Assembly: GCF_029269265.1 (NCBI RefSeq)
Contig: NZ_JARIXP010000002.1
Coordinates: 421,469-485,468, forward strand
Length of the DNA stretch: 64,000 nt
Direction: 5' to 3'
From: Rheinheimera sp. 1928-s
GTDB taxonomy: Bacteria; Pseudomonadota; Gammaproteobacteria; Enterobacterales; Alteromonadaceae
Made by a program: the position numbers and the translations under genes. The notes beneath the pieces are model-generated. The model did no database searches. It saw only the letters and a program-made list of their open reading frames with translations, and had not been told where the DNA came from. Shown here one piece after another: positions 45,008 through 55,381 of this stretch (positions are counted from its first letter, which is position 1; each line of letters begins with the position of its first letter).

Positions 45008-46069
45008 ATGAAACTAAGTACTAGCGCAATTGCCATTATGGCAACTTTACTTTCGACAGCTGCTTTAGCAGATAGTTCAAAACCTTTAGTGAGCGACCGT
45101 GCTTTCGGTTCTGTGTTTGGTGAATACTACCTGCCAGACGGTGACAAAACCGAAAGTTCAGAATGGGCTTACGCAGACAAAGGCTGGGGCTACGGTGTTG
45201 AATTAGGTTACAACCTGGACGAGACCTGGGCTTTACGTCTGGAATTCGCTAAACAACGTTTAGAGCAATTAATCACCGACGATAAAATCGATGGCGAGCG
45301 CGTAGGTCTGGATGTGTTGTACTCCATTCCAGGTTCAGGCATGTACCTGCTGGGTGGTTTAAAGCGCCTGGACATCGAAACAGTTGATAATGCTTCTGCA
45401 ATCAACATCGGTGTGGGTTACCGTCAGTACTTAAATGATCGCGTATCTCTGTTCGGCGAAATGAACCGTTTCCAGGGTATCAGTGACAATTTTGCAGACG
45501 CCAACATTAAATTAGGTATGTCAGTGCTGTTTGGTGATGCTCCTGTTGTAGCAGAACCTACTCCAGCTCCAGAGCCAGTAGCTCCTGTTGTCGTAGTTGC
45601 AGACAGCGACAACGACGGTGTTCCTGATTCAAGCGATCTGTGCCCAGGCACTCCATCTACTGATAAAGTAGATGCAACTGGTTGTTCAATCTTCACTGAA
45701 AAAGAAGTGAACTTCACATTAAAAGCTCAGTTTGACAACGATTCAGCTGTTATCAAACCAGAATACAATTCAGAAATCGCTGACTTAGCGGCTTTCTTAA
45801 AACGTTTCCCTGGTACTGATGTTGAAATCGGTGGTCACGCCTCTAACGTTGGTGGCGCTGCATACAACCTGAAATTATCAGAGCGTCGTGCTGATGCAGT
45901 AGCTAAAGTATTGTTAAACGAACACGGCATCAGTGCTAATCGTGTAACAGTAAAAGGTTACGGTGTTTCACGTCCTAAAGTTGAAGGCAATACTAAAGCT
46001 GCACATGCTGCTAACCGCCGCATTGAAGCTGTTGTAACTGCAACTATCAAAGAAAAAGTAGAGCGTTAA
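45008..46069 (+). CDS. OmpA-family porin with calcium-type repeat and peptidoglycan-binding domain
   Basis: 353 residues: signal peptide (cleaved after ALA, residue 21), an eight-strand N-terminal barrel (about 30-175), a Pro-rich hinge with a thrombospondin type 3-like repeat (DSDNDGVPDSSDLCPGT, about 198-214), and an OmpA C-terminal domain (about 230-350). The usual GHTD motif of that domain reads GHAS here, so the Asp that normally binds peptidoglycan is replaced by Ser; the Arg of LSERRADAV is kept. TTAGGAG lies before ATG 45008. A strong terminator follows, so the gene is monocistronic. Confidence 0.92.
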   Translation: MKLSTSAIAIMATLLSTAALADSSKPLVSDRAFGSVFGEYYLPDGDKTESSEWAYADKGWGYGVELGYNLDETWALRLEFAKQRLEQLITDDKIDGERVGLDVLYSIPGSGMYLLGGLKRLDIETVDNASAINIGVGYRQYLNDRVSLFGEMNRFQGISDNFADANIKLGMSVLFGDAPVVAEPTPAPEPVAPVVVVADSDNDGVPDSSDLCPGTPSTDKVDATGCSIFTEKEVNFTLKAQFDNDSAVIKPEYNSEIADLAAFLKRFPGTDVEIGGHASNVGGAAYNLKLSERRADAVAKVLLNEHGISANRVTVKGYGVSRPKVEGNTKAAHAANRRIEAVVTATIKEKVER

Positions 46070-46080
46070 TCTCTGCTGCT

Positions 46081-46108
46081 AAAAAAACCGCCGCAAGGCG
46101 GTTTTTTT
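46081..46108 (+). terminator. Terminator after the ompA-like gene
   Basis: AAAAAAACCGCC-gcaa-GGCGGTTTTTTT, a textbook rho-independent terminator 12 bases after the stop. Confidence 0.93.
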
Positions 46109-46210
46109 GTTTGTATCTAGTCATCACCAGGCTAACTCACCCTGTTCAATAAAGTTTTTGCACTGGCTGCCGATACCCTGCTCAAGTTCAGCTTTTCAGA
46201 GCACCATCTG

Positions 46211-46975
46211 ATGTCGTCGAAAATTTTTGCCTTGCTGCTGTTTGTCGTGCACATTCAGGTTGCTGCTGCCGCCTCTATGGAGGAGTGGCATAAAGCCGAT
46301 CTGACCTGGCAGCTACCTGCAGATGAAATCACAGAATTGTTGGCTGGAGATACAAGCTTTCTGGCTTTAAAAAGGGCTGCTTTTACTGCAAAAGTGAAAG
46401 GCACCATGTTATTTATTCCAGATTGGTCCCAGCATGCCTCAAGCCCAAAAAATCTGAATTTATTGCGAAAAGAGTTTAATGACTATGGCTGGGATACTCT
46501 GGCAATTGCAGTGCCTGACTCGCCTTTACAGGATGATGAGCAAGCCTTACAAAACTACAAAGACCAGTTACAGCAACGCATTGAAGTAGCGATGCAAAGT
46601 GCTATGGCAGAAAACAGTACTGTAATTATTGTGGCTCAAGGCAGCAGTGCAGCTTTAATAAGCCAGCTGTATGCAGACAAAAAACTGCAGGAACCGCAAT
46701 CGTTGATTTTATTGGAAGCTTATTTACCTGCAGCGGAGCAACAACGCAGCCTGCCGCTGGCTATAGCAAAACAACAGGTTCCCACTCTGGACTTGATACA
46801 ACAACAAGGTAATCAGCAAGTGGCCGCTCAATGGCTGTTACGCAAACAACTGGCCAGGCAACAACAAAAATTACTTTATCGTCAGAGGGAAATCAGTGGA
46901 CTTAGTGCGCAAGCTGAAACTCAACAGCAGGTATTTAAAGAAATTTATGGCTGGTTAAGCTATCAGGGTTATTAA
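46211..46975 (+). CDS. DUF3530 exported alpha/beta-hydrolase-like protein
   Basis: 254 residues with a signal peptide (cleaved near AAAAS, residue 20). The body resembles the DUF3530 family: KGTMLFIPDWSQHASSPKNL, then a Gly-poor elbow VAQGSSAALISQLY where a hydrolase nucleophile would lie. Whether it is an active enzyme is not clear. It is Gln-rich near the end. It stands alone after the porin terminator. Confidence 0.75.
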   Translation: MSSKIFALLLFVVHIQVAAAASMEEWHKADLTWQLPADEITELLAGDTSFLALKRAAFTAKVKGTMLFIPDWSQHASSPKNLNLLRKEFNDYGWDTLAIAVPDSPLQDDEQALQNYKDQLQQRIEVAMQSAMAENSTVIIVAQGSSAALISQLYADKKLQEPQSLILLEAYLPAAEQQRSLPLAIAKQQVPTLDLIQQQGNQQVAAQWLLRKQLARQQQKLLYRQREISGLSAQAETQQQVFKEIYGWLSYQGY

Positions 46976-47055
46976 ATTAATTTTTCCACTGATAAAAATC
47001 TATTAAACTACGAACCTTCGCTATCTCTACCCTTTTTCACCGGAGACACCAGCCT

Positions 47056-47400
47056 ATGTCGCCTTTGCTTCAAACCATCTTGTTACTGACGGCCAGTAAT
47101 ATTTTTATGACTTTTGCCTGGTATGGTCATCTCAAACATTTTAAAAGCTCGGCTCTGTATATAGCTATTGCAGTTTCATGGGGTATAGCATTGTTTGAAT
47201 ATATGCTGATGGTGCCTGCCAATCGAATAGGCCACCAGGTACTCAGCCTGGCTCAGCTGAAAATTCTGCAGGAAGTGATCACTTTAAGTATTTTTATTCC
47301 ATTCGCTGTTTTCTATATGAGAGAGCCTTTTAAATGGAATTATGTTTATGCAGGCTTGTGTCTGCTGGGCGCAGTCTATTTTATGTTTTTCCGCGATTAA
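47056..47400 (+). CDS. DMT-superfamily DUF486 small membrane protein
   Basis: 114 residues with four membrane helices. NIFMTFAWYGHLKH, WGIALFEYMLMVPANRIGH and LKILQEVITLSIFIPFAVFYMREP match DUF486, a distant group of the drug/metabolite transporters. CCGGAGA precedes ATG 47056. Function unknown. The stop overlaps the djlA end by four bases. Confidence 0.88.
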   Translation: MSPLLQTILLLTASNIFMTFAWYGHLKHFKSSALYIAIAVSWGIALFEYMLMVPANRIGHQVLSLAQLKILQEVITLSIFIPFAVFYMREPFKWNYVYAGLCLLGAVYFMFFRD

Positions 47401-48197
47401 GCCCGTTGCTTACGAATTAACTCGTAAGCGGCCTGAATATCCTGAGTTTTTTGTTTGGCAACATCCATAAGCTCCGGTGGCAAACCTTGTGACATCAGCT
47501 TGTCAGGATGATGTTGCGCCATCAGCTTTTTGTAAGCCTTTTTTAGCTGTGCTTCAGAACTGTCTGCGCTGATGCCTAAAATCTTATAGGCATCTGTCAA
47601 ACGATGTCCTGCGTCAACAGCTCCGCTGCCATTGCTTTTAGCAAAACGTGCTTCAGCTTCGTAACGACTCAACATCTGCTCCAGTTGAGTGCCACTGATC
47701 CCCAGCGCAGAAGCAACCTGTGTCAATATTCTCTGCTCCGCGCTGCTTAGATGTAAATCAACATAAGCAGTACTGATTTGAATTTCCAAAAACATCAGCA
47801 ATAAATCAGGCCTGGATCTGTACGCAGATTTAAATTCAGCCAACTGCTCTAACAGAGCGAAGTCAGCCTGTTTACCATGGCGAAAAGCCGCCTGAGCTTC
47901 TTGTTTCTGCGCTGCTGTTAAACCTAATTGGTCCATAAAAACAGTGGCTTGCTGAATATGGGACTTAGTGACTACCCCATTAGATTTAGCTATATGGCCC
48001 ATCACTGCAAAAGTGTTGTAACGGAAAATACCCTGAGCTTCAGATGTATCGCGGGAAAAACCATTAAAACCGCCACGACTGGCGAATGCTCCGCCATAGG
48101 ATTTATCGAACCAGTGCCCAATCAATAAACCAAGAAATAAACCAGGGATCTTCAGCAGAGCCATGCCAAATAAAGCACCAAGAATTTTACCCCACAT
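47397..48197 (-). CDS. djlA: DjlA, membrane-anchored DnaJ co-chaperone
   Basis: Stimulates DnaK at the inner membrane. 266 residues: a Gly-rich membrane helix at about 5-30 (LLKIPGLFLGLLIGHWFDKS), a TerB-like middle domain (about 55-185) and a C-terminal J domain (about 200-264) with the essential HPD in LMAQHHPDKLMSQG. It overlaps murU by 11 bases and so is the third gene of amgK-murU-djlA. Confidence 0.94.
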   Translation of the reverse strand: MWGKILGALFGMALLKIPGLFLGLLIGHWFDKSYGGAFASRGGFNGFSRDTSEAQGIFRYNTFAVMGHIAKSNGVVTKSHIQQATVFMDQLGLTAAQKQEAQAAFRHGKQADFALLEQLAEFKSAYRSRPDLLLMFLEIQISTAYVDLHLSSAEQRILTQVASALGISGTQLEQMLSRYEAEARFAKSNGSGAVDAGHRLTDAYKILGISADSSEAQLKKAYKKLMAQHHPDKLMSQGLPPELMDVAKQKTQDIQAAYELIRKQRA

Positions 48198-48870
48198 GTT
48201 CAGACTCCAGTTGCTCCGACAATTCAGTCAGTCGCTGCACAGTACCAATGTCGTGCCATACCCCCTGATAAAGCTCTGCCGTCACTTGATGTTGCGCCAT
48301 CGCCTGGCGTAAATAAGGTGCCAATTTTTGCTTGCCCTCAGGCACAGCACTGAAAAACTCAGGGCGGTACACAGCAATGCCACTAAAGGTAAAACACTGC
48401 TCTGCTTCAGCCAAAGCCAAACCTGTTGCACTGATACCGAAATCGCCGTGGGGATGCTGTTGTGGATTAGGCACCAATACCAGATGAGCCAAACTATCAG
48501 GAGCCAGCTTATCCATTAGTTGCTGATAAGGATAATCGCTGAATACATCGCCATTGATCACCATAAAAGGTTCATTCCCCAACAGGGGCAAGGCTTTTTT
48601 GATACCGCCAGCCGTTTCAAGTCCTTCGGCACCTTCATCCGAATAGCGGATCTTCACCCCGAACTGCTGACCACTACCTAAATGCTGTGGCAACAAATGC
48701 CCCAACCAGGCATGGTTAATCACTATTTCCTGCACTGCGGCGTCACGGAGCGCTTCCAGATGGTAGTGGATCAATGCTTTGCCAGCCACAGGTAACAGTG
48801 GTTTTGGTAACAGATCAGTTAAAGGTCGCATCCGTTCACCACGACCTGCAGCCAGTATCATTGCTTTCAT
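48187..48870 (-). CDS. murU: MurU, N-acetylmuramate alpha-1-phosphate uridylyltransferase
   Basis: Makes UDP-MurNAc directly from recycled MurNAc-1-phosphate. The 227 residues show the nucleotidyltransferase start MILAAGRGERMRPLTDLLPKPLL, GLETAGGIKKALPLLG and VINGDVFSD. The link to the kinase AmgK one base upstream is the basis for the MurU call over other sugar nucleotidyltransferases. This shortcut for cell-wall recycling bypasses MurA, the target of fosfomycin. Confidence 0.9.
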   Translation of the reverse strand: MKAMILAAGRGERMRPLTDLLPKPLLPVAGKALIHYHLEALRDAAVQEIVINHAWLGHLLPQHLGSGQQFGVKIRYSDEGAEGLETAGGIKKALPLLGNEPFMVINGDVFSDYPYQQLMDKLAPDSLAHLVLVPNPQQHPHGDFGISATGLALAEAEQCFTFSGIAVYRPEFFSAVPEGKQKLAPYLRQAMAQHQVTAELYQGVWHDIGTVQRLTELSEQLESEHVG

Positions 48871-48871
48871 C

Positions 48872-49888
48872 TCAGGCCATAGCCTCCAGTGCAGGTTTGA
48901 CTTTATTGTTCAGCCACAGATCCAGCTCCTGCAACTGTGGGTACAACTGAGTGACCTCAAGCACATACTCAAAGACACGAGGTAAATCAGCCAAATAACC
49001 CGATTTTCCATCACGATGGTACAAGCGGCAGAAAATACCGCAGACTTTAATATGCCGCTGCAATCCCATCCAATCAAACCAAAGCTGGAACTGCTCAGCA
49101 CTAACTTCAACAGGCAACTCAGCCTTTGCTTTGAGGTTGCTGTAAAACTCATTACTTAAAGATTGAACCAGCTCAGCAGGCCACTTGACGTAACAATCCT
49201 TCAGTAAGGACACGGCATCATAGGTTACAGGGCCAGTCACCACATCCTGAAAATCAATCACAGCCAGACAACCGTCCTGCTGCAACATCAAATTTCGGGC
49301 ATGATAGTCACGATGCATACCTGCCTGAGGTTGCTGTAGTGCTGATGCTGCAAGCAACAGAAAATGCCGCTGCAACATGCTTTGTTCTTGTTCAGTTACA
49401 GTGAGCTGCAAGTGCTGCAACAAAAACCAATCAATAAAGATCTGCATTTCACGCAATAAAAAGTCCTGATCAAATACTGGCAAAGATCCTGCGCTTGTCG
49501 CGCTGATAGTCCGGACCTGAGTTAGTTGTGCCAATGCCTGACGATAAAAAGTAGCAGCAGTGTCATGCGTCAATCTGGACAACAACAAGGTGTCGCCTAA
49601 ATCGCTCAGCAGCAATAAGCCCTGCTCAATATCCTGTGCAATGATCCGGGGAACCTTTAAACCTGCCTGCGCAAATGCCTGCTGGGTCGCAACAAAACGA
49701 CCACAATCCTCTGTTGGCGTTGGTGCATCCATCAGAATGTAGCTGGTTTGAGCGACAGAAAAGCGAAAATAGCGCCTGAAGCTGGCGTCCCCGGTAATAG
49801 GATCAAGGTGAATAACTTCACCAGGAAAACACGCCGTCAAAAAACTTTGAATTAACTGCATTCGAGCTGGCACTTCATCCCCCGTCAT
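48872..49888 (-). CDS. amgK: AmgK, anomeric MurNAc/GlcNAc kinase
   Basis: Phosphorylates MurNAc at C1 for recycling. 338 residues of the aminoglycoside phosphotransferase fold: GDASFRRYFRF at the nucleotide loop, the catalytic HRDYHARNLML and the metal-binding VIDFQDVVTGPVTYD. It precedes murU by one base and is divergent from lptD, a layout also known from pseudomonads. The start at ATG 49888 lacks a clear ribosome site; ATG 49861 is possible. Confidence 0.9.
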   Translation of the reverse strand: MTGDEVPARMQLIQSFLTACFPGEVIHLDPITGDASFRRYFRFSVAQTSYILMDAPTPTEDCGRFVATQQAFAQAGLKVPRIIAQDIEQGLLLLSDLGDTLLLSRLTHDTAATFYRQALAQLTQVRTISATSAGSLPVFDQDFLLREMQIFIDWFLLQHLQLTVTEQEQSMLQRHFLLLAASALQQPQAGMHRDYHARNLMLQQDGCLAVIDFQDVVTGPVTYDAVSLLKDCYVKWPAELVQSLSNEFYSNLKAKAELPVEVSAEQFQLWFDWMGLQRHIKVCGIFCRLYHRDGKSGYLADLPRVFEYVLEVTQLYPQLQELDLWLNNKVKPALEAMA

Positions 49889-50003
49889 CTGGTCAAAGCC
49901 AGCACTATAACGGATTAGCAGGATCCGGAAAATTGATTTATTATAGCTGACCCGGTGTTCTGGTCCTTTTCACCTGTTTCACATAGTGTACTAAGTAGGT
50001 TGC

Positions 50004-52277
50004 ATGACTCATTCTTTGATCTATCGCCTTATTATCATGGCGCTTGGTATTCCTTATCTTGCCCATGCCGAAGAGCAAACACCTCAACCTATCCAGCAAT
50101 GTTATGGTGCTGTGGATATCCCGGCAAAGTTGAGCCAGCTGTCAGCAAAAGATAACCGATTACAAATATTGTCTGACCGCATCCGAATGATGCAAGATCA
50201 AACGGCATTATTTGATGGCAATATAGAAATCATCTACCGCGACACTATGCTAAACGCCGCAAATGCCCAGGTCAGCCAAAAAAGCCAGACCTTGTTTGCC
50301 AGCGGCGGCATTGAATACTACAGCCCGGATTTAAAAGTCAGCAGCAGTCATTTCACGGCTCATCTCAAAGAAGACAGAGCTATATTAGGTGAAGCGGATT
50401 ATAAGTTGATTAGCCAGTCTGGCCGCGGTTATGCCAAAGAGATGAGTGCTGATAAAAAGCAAATTAATTTATCCGAAGCCAGTTTTACGACCTGTCCAGA
50501 CAACGACAGTAGTTGGGCCCTGCATGCAGATAAAATTAATATTAACGCCGATGATGGCTGGGGTGAAGCCTGGCATTCGGTCATTAAAATTCAGGATGTA
50601 CCTGTATTTTATCTGCCTTACATGACTTTCCCTGTCAGTGATAAACGCAAAAGTGGCTTATTGTTTCCTAAAATTGGCAGCTCACAGAAATTAGGGCTGG
50701 ATCTTGAAACACCTTACTACCTGAATCTGGCTGATAACTATGATGCCACTATCAGCCCGCGTTTTATGAGTAAACGAGGTGCTCAGTTGAACACCGAATT
50801 CCGTTATCTGACAGAAGATCATAGTGGCCAGTTGCAACTGGAAATTTTACCTGATGACAACGACAAGCCAGCAGGTTTTGGCAGTCGCTATTTAACCCAC
50901 TTCAGCCATAGTGGCGATTTATCAGACCGGTGGCGCGCCAGTGTCGACTTTACTGATGTCAGCGACGACGCTTACTTGTCTGAACTCGGATCGGACTACA
51001 ATAACCAAAGTGACACTCAACTTTACCGGCAAGCCAGCCTGAATTATTTCGGGGATTATCTGAACTCAGAAATCCGTCTGCAAGGCTTTGAGATCCTCGG
51101 AAATTATTCGCCCTCTTATGCAGCTTTGCCACAAATTGATCTAAGCTCTGCCGCACCAACGGATTTAGCTGCTGGTTTTGAATTTAACTGGCACAGCCAG
51201 TACGCTCATTTTCGCAATGACAGCGCTCTGATCACCAGCGCAGACCGTTTACATCTTGAACCCAGCATTCGATGGCCTTTAATCACGCCAGCCTTCGAGT
51301 TAGTGGCCCAAACCAGCTTGCTGCACACCCGCTATCAACAAAATACTGATCAAGATAGTTTATTCATTCAGAAAGACACCAACAGAACAGTACCCAAAGT
51401 CCAGATCAACGCCAAACTGAATATGGAAAGAGAGTTGAGCTGGGAAAATACCGATTCATTACAAACTTTTGAACCACAAATACAATACCTGTATATTCCC
51501 TATCGCGACCAGTCGATGATTGGCCTGTATGACACTGCGCCTTTGCAAGACGATTATTATGGTTTATTTCGTGAAAACAGATATTCGGGTCTTGACCGAA
51601 TTGCCGATACCAATCAATTCACTCTGGGCTGGACAACTCGTCTGTATGACTCACAGGATACCGAATTATTCCGCTTTAGCTTGGGTCAGATTGTATTCCT
51701 GAATGATCCGCAGCCCATAGACAACATAGTGCCCGACGCCAAACAACCTGCCGATTCGGTGCTGGCCTCTGAGCTGTTGTGGAATTGGAGCAAAGGCTGG
51801 TACTTAAATACCGCATTGCAGTATGATTCAAGCAATGAGCGTATGGTGAAAAGCAACGTGACTTTGGATTACATAGCAGATGATAAAAGTCTGTTTCAGT
51901 TGAACCACCGCTACAGTCGCGAGGTCTCAGACTACGAAATTGCACAGATAGGCTTTTTAGGCACCACACCTATTGACGATAAATGGAAACTGATTGCCAG
52001 TTATTATCGTGACATCAACAAGCATCATATGATAGAAGCTAACCTCGGTTTGCAATATGAATCTTGTTGCTGGGCAATTCGTGTGGTTGCTAAGCGCCAA
52101 ATCAATACCAACCTTGAATTGGCACTGAATGATTTGTCCCAACCTCCGACTTTTGATAACGGTATAGCCGTACAGTTTGTATTAAAAGGTTTTGGTGAGG
52201 GTGCTGGCTTCTCTGTCAGCGACATGTTATCGAATGGAATTTTTGGTTATAGACGCCCATATTTACTAAATAATTAA
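50004..52277 (+). CDS. lptD: LptD, LPS-assembly outer-membrane protein
   Basis: Inserts LPS into the outer leaflet together with LptE. 757 residues: signal peptide (cleaved after AHA, near 22), an N-terminal OstA domain (about 50-190; YRDTMLNAANAQVSQ) and a large C-terminal barrel. C33, a Cys in FTTCPDN and the CC pair in ESCCWAI fit the four cysteines that make the two needed disulfides. First gene of the lptD-surA-pdxA-rsmA-apaG-apaH order. Confidence 0.96.
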   Translation: MTHSLIYRLIIMALGIPYLAHAEEQTPQPIQQCYGAVDIPAKLSQLSAKDNRLQILSDRIRMMQDQTALFDGNIEIIYRDTMLNAANAQVSQKSQTLFASGGIEYYSPDLKVSSSHFTAHLKEDRAILGEADYKLISQSGRGYAKEMSADKKQINLSEASFTTCPDNDSSWALHADKININADDGWGEAWHSVIKIQDVPVFYLPYMTFPVSDKRKSGLLFPKIGSSQKLGLDLETPYYLNLADNYDATISPRFMSKRGAQLNTEFRYLTEDHSGQLQLEILPDDNDKPAGFGSRYLTHFSHSGDLSDRWRASVDFTDVSDDAYLSELGSDYNNQSDTQLYRQASLNYFGDYLNSEIRLQGFEILGNYSPSYAALPQIDLSSAAPTDLAAGFEFNWHSQYAHFRNDSALITSADRLHLEPSIRWPLITPAFELVAQTSLLHTRYQQNTDQDSLFIQKDTNRTVPKVQINAKLNMERELSWENTDSLQTFEPQIQYLYIPYRDQSMIGLYDTAPLQDDYYGLFRENRYSGLDRIADTNQFTLGWTTRLYDSQDTELFRFSLGQIVFLNDPQPIDNIVPDAKQPADSVLASELLWNWSKGWYLNTALQYDSSNERMVKSNVTLDYIADDKSLFQLNHRYSREVSDYEIAQIGFLGTTPIDDKWKLIASYYRDINKHHMIEANLGLQYESCCWAIRVVAKRQINTNLELALNDLSQPPTFDNGIAVQFVLKGFGEGAGFSVSDMLSNGIFGYRRPYLLNN

Positions 52278-52288
52278 TGTAGGAACCT

Positions 52289-53581
52289 ATGAAGTTACAA
52301 CTTTTGATTGCCGGCTCTGTGGCCGCATTTCTGGCCTTCTCGAGCCAGGCGGCAGAACAGAAGATCGACGGTATTGCAGCTATAGTTAACAACGGTGTCG
52401 TTTTGGATACTGAAGTGACTGATATGGTCAATAAGGTAAAGCGTAATGCGCAAAGCCAGGGCCAGACCTTACCTTCTGATCGGGCTTTACGTACTCAGGC
52501 TCTGGAACGTTTAATCAGCAATAGTCTACAAATGCAAATGGCGACCCGTATGGGTCTGCAAATCACCGATCCACAATTGGACCAGGCGTTGGAAAACGTT
52601 GCTCGCGGCGAAAACCTGACGATGGAACAATTTCGGCAACGTATAGTGGAAGAAGAAGGCGACTATCAGCAATTTCGTGAACGCTTCCGTGAGGAAATCA
52701 CCGCAGGTGAAGTGTTACGCGCTAATGTGCAACGTCGTATCTACATCAGCCCGCAGGAAATAGACAGCCTGATGAAAGTGATGGAAGAACAAGGCGCCTC
52801 CAACGAGCAATACAATGTAGGCCATATTCTGATTGCAATTCCAAATCAGGGCAGCACCGAAGAGATCAATGATGCAAAAGATCGCGCCGACAAAGTGATG
52901 AAATTGTTGCGTGAAGGCAGTGATTTCAAAAAGATTGCCATTGCTTCTTCATCTGACAGCACAGCGCTGGATGGCGGTGATATGGGTTGGATGAATATTA
53001 ACGAAATGCCAACTTTGTTCTCTGATGCTATTCGTGGCAAAAAGAAAACCGATGTGATTGGTCCGTTACGTTCAGGTGCCGGTTTTCATATTCTGACTAT
53101 TTTTGATATTCGTGGTGCCAACGTTGCTGAAATGAATGAAGTTAAATCACGTCATGTACTGATCAAACCATCCATTATTATGAGTGAAGAAAAAGCCCGT
53201 GACACCTTGAAGCAATTTGTTGCTGACTTTAAAGCTGGCAAAGCTGATTTTGCCGAATTTGCCAGTGCCAATTCTGAAGACCCGGGCTCTAAACTCAAAG
53301 GTGGTGATTTAGGTTGGGCTGATCCTTCTATGTATGTACCGGCCTTCCGCGATACCTTAAACAATATGCAATTACAGGAAGTTAGCGAACCTTTCCGTAC
53401 TGAACATGGCTGGCACGTTGTACAGTTATTAGAGAAACGTGTTGTTGACATGACCGCAGAAAGAAAACAGGATCAAGTGTACCGCATGTTGTTCAATCGC
53501 CGATTCAACGAGGAGCAAGCCAACTTCCTGCGTGAGTTGCGTGATCAGGCCTTTATAGAAGTGCTGGCGGAGACTGAATGA
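52289..53581 (+). CDS. surA: SurA, periplasmic chaperone and prolyl isomerase
   Basis: Folds outer-membrane proteins in the periplasm. 430 residues: signal peptide (cleaved after SQA, near 21), SurA N-terminal domain (about 25-165; [15 protein letters not shown]), and two parvulin domains (about 175-275 and 285-385) with GGDMGWM and GGDLGWA. It starts 12 bases after lptD with AGGA ahead and overlaps pdxA by ATGA. Confidence 0.96.
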   Translation: MKLQLLIAGSVAAFLAFSSQAAEQKIDGIAAIVNNGVVLDTEVTDMVNKVKRNAQSQGQTLPSDRALRTQALERLISNSLQMQMATRMGLQITDPQLDQALENVARGENLTMEQFRQRIVEEEGDYQQFRERFREEITAGEVLRANVQRRIYISPQEIDSLMKVMEEQGASNEQYNVGHILIAIPNQGSTEEINDAKDRADKVMKLLREGSDFKKIAIASSSDSTALDGGDMGWMNINEMPTLFSDAIRGKKKTDVIGPLRSGAGFHILTIFDIRGANVAEMNEVKSRHVLIKPSIIMSEEKARDTLKQFVADFKAGKADFAEFASANSEDPGSKLKGGDLGWADPSMYVPAFRDTLNNMQLQEVSEPFRTEHGWHVVQLLEKRVVDMTAERKQDQVYRMLFNRRFNEEQANFLRELRDQAFIEVLAETE

Positions 53582-54576
53582 CATTAAGGATTGCAATCAC
53601 CCCTGGTGAACCGGCTGGTATAGGCCCCGATCTGGTGGTGATGTTGGCGCAAAAAGACTGGCCCGTGCAGCTTGTAGTTTGTGCCAACGCCGAAGTGTTA
53701 CAACAAAGAGCGGCAGTATTAAACCTGCCGCTTCAGCTTTTACCTTACGACCCGACTCAAGTTGCACAACCACAACAGGCTGGTACTCTGACTTATGTCG
53801 ACTTCCCTTTAGAAGCCGCTGTAGCACCAGGCCAGCTCAATGAAGCGAATGGTCGTTATGTGGTAGAGACCTTAAAGTATGTGGGCGAAAAATCCATGTC
53901 TGGCGAATTTGACGCCATAGTTACGGGTCCAGTCCATAAAGGCATTATCAATAAAGCAGGTATTCCGTTTAGTGGCCATACCGAATATTTTGCGCATCTG
54001 TCGAATACGCCTTATGTAGTGATGATGCTGGCCACCGAAGGTCTGAGGGTTGCGCTGGCGACGACTCATATCCCTCTGGCTTATGTGGCCAAAGCCATCA
54101 CCAAAGAACGCTTACACAAAGTGATCTCTGTGCTCCATCATGATTTACAGCACAAATTCGCTATTGAATCCCCTGTAATTTACGTCTGTGGATTAAATCC
54201 ACATGCTGGAGAAGACGGGCATCTAGGTCGTGAAGAAATAGATATTATCAGCCCCGCTTTAGAAGAATTACGTTCACAAGGCATGAATCTGGTGGGTCCT
54301 TTGCCGGCAGATACGCTGTTTCAGGCTAAATATCTGGACCATGCCGATGCCGTTTTAGCCATGTACCACGACCAAGGCTTGCCTGTGCTGAAACATAAAG
54401 GCTTTGGACGTTCGGTGAATATCAGCCTTGGTTTACCTTTAATCAGAACATCAGTCGACCATGGTACTGCGCTGGATTTAGCCGGCACAGGAAAAGCCGA
54501 CCCCGGAAGTTTATTCCACGCCCTGGAACAAGCCATTTATTTAGCGCAAAGAGCCAAGTTATCACATGACAGATAA
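53578..54576 (+). CDS. pdxA: PdxA, 4-hydroxythreonine-4-phosphate dehydrogenase
   Basis: Oxidises 4-phosphohydroxy-L-threonine in vitamin B6 synthesis. 332 residues: [13 protein letters not shown] at the start, [23 protein letters not shown], metal-binding His in [12 protein letters not shown] and [12 protein letters not shown], and [21 protein letters not shown]. It is coupled by overlaps to surA (four bases) and rsmA (11 bases). Confidence 0.96.
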   Translation: MTLRIAITPGEPAGIGPDLVVMLAQKDWPVQLVVCANAEVLQQRAAVLNLPLQLLPYDPTQVAQPQQAGTLTYVDFPLEAAVAPGQLNEANGRYVVETLKYVGEKSMSGEFDAIVTGPVHKGIINKAGIPFSGHTEYFAHLSNTPYVVMMLATEGLRVALATTHIPLAYVAKAITKERLHKVISVLHHDLQHKFAIESPVIYVCGLNPHAGEDGHLGREEIDIISPALEELRSQGMNLVGPLPADTLFQAKYLDHADAVLAMYHDQGLPVLKHKGFGRSVNISLGLPLIRTSVDHGTALDLAGTGKADPGSLFHALEQAIYLAQRAKLSHDR

Positions 54577-55381
54577 AGTACACCTGGGACACACAGCACG
54601 AAAACGTTTTGGTCAGAACTTCTTACACGACCCGGTCGTCATTGAACGTATTGTTAAAGCGATCAATCCAAAGCCAACAGATGTATTAGTTGAGATTGGC
54701 CCAGGTTTAGGAGCGATCACAGAGCCTGTGACCGAGAAATCCGGGCATTTAACTGTGATTGAACTGGACAGAGATCTGGCCCAGCGCTTACAGGAGCATC
54801 CTGTGCTGGCAGATAAGCTGACTATCCATCAGGCTGATGCGATGAAATTTGATTTTCGCCAGTTAGTACAACCGGGTAAAAAGTTAAAAGTATTCGGTAA
54901 TTTGCCTTATAACATCTCTACCCCACTGTTGTTTCATCTGTTCGACTATGCAGACGATATTGAAAACATGCATTTTATGCTGCAAAAAGAAGTAGTTGAG
55001 CGTATGACAGCAGGCCATGGTTCCAAAACTTATGGCCGCTTATCTGTCATGACCCAGTTTTTTTGTCATGCGATGCCAGTGGTAGAAGTGGGACCTGGAG
55101 CTTTCAAACCAGCTCCTAAAGTGCATTCGGCCGTAGTGCGGCTGATCCCAAAACCCAGTTCAGAACGTCAGGATGTGCCTGTTGCTGTATTAAACAGGGT
55201 CTGCCTGGAAGCCTTTAACCAGCGCCGTAAAACCTTGCGTAACTGCTTTAGCAACTTTGCAACAGCGGAGCAAATTATCGAAATGGGAATAGATCCAACC
55301 TTGCGCCCTGAACAATTAAGCGTGGAGCAATTTATTGGCATCGCCCGTTGGCTGCATCAGCACGAGCAACAACAATTATGA
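54566..55381 (+). CDS. rsmA: RsmA (KsgA), 16S rRNA dimethyladenosine transferase
   Basis: Dimethylates A1518 and A1519 of 16S rRNA. 271 residues with [11 protein letters not shown], the SAM loop [10 protein letters not shown], the catalytic NLPYNIS and [14 protein letters not shown]. The start at ATG 54566 lies inside pdxA; the end overlaps apaG by ATGA. Confidence 0.96.
   Translation: MTDKVHLGHTARKRFGQNFLHDPVVIERIVKAINPKPTDVLVEIGPGLGAITEPVTEKSGHLTVIELDRDLAQRLQEHPVLADKLTIHQADAMKFDFRQLVQPGKKLKVFGNLPYNISTPLLFHLFDYADDIENMHFMLQKEVVERMTAGHGSKTYGRLSVMTQFFCHAMPVVEVGPGAFKPAPKVHSAVVRLIPKPSSERQDVPVAVLNRVCLEAFNQRRKTLRNCFSNFATAEQIIEMGIDPTLRPEQLSVEQFIGIARWLHQHEQQQL

Noticed and set aside
46631-46670. Serine hydrolase nucleophile elbow in the DUF3530 protein
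   Set aside because: The segment lacks the full GxSxG motif, so an active enzyme is not claimed.
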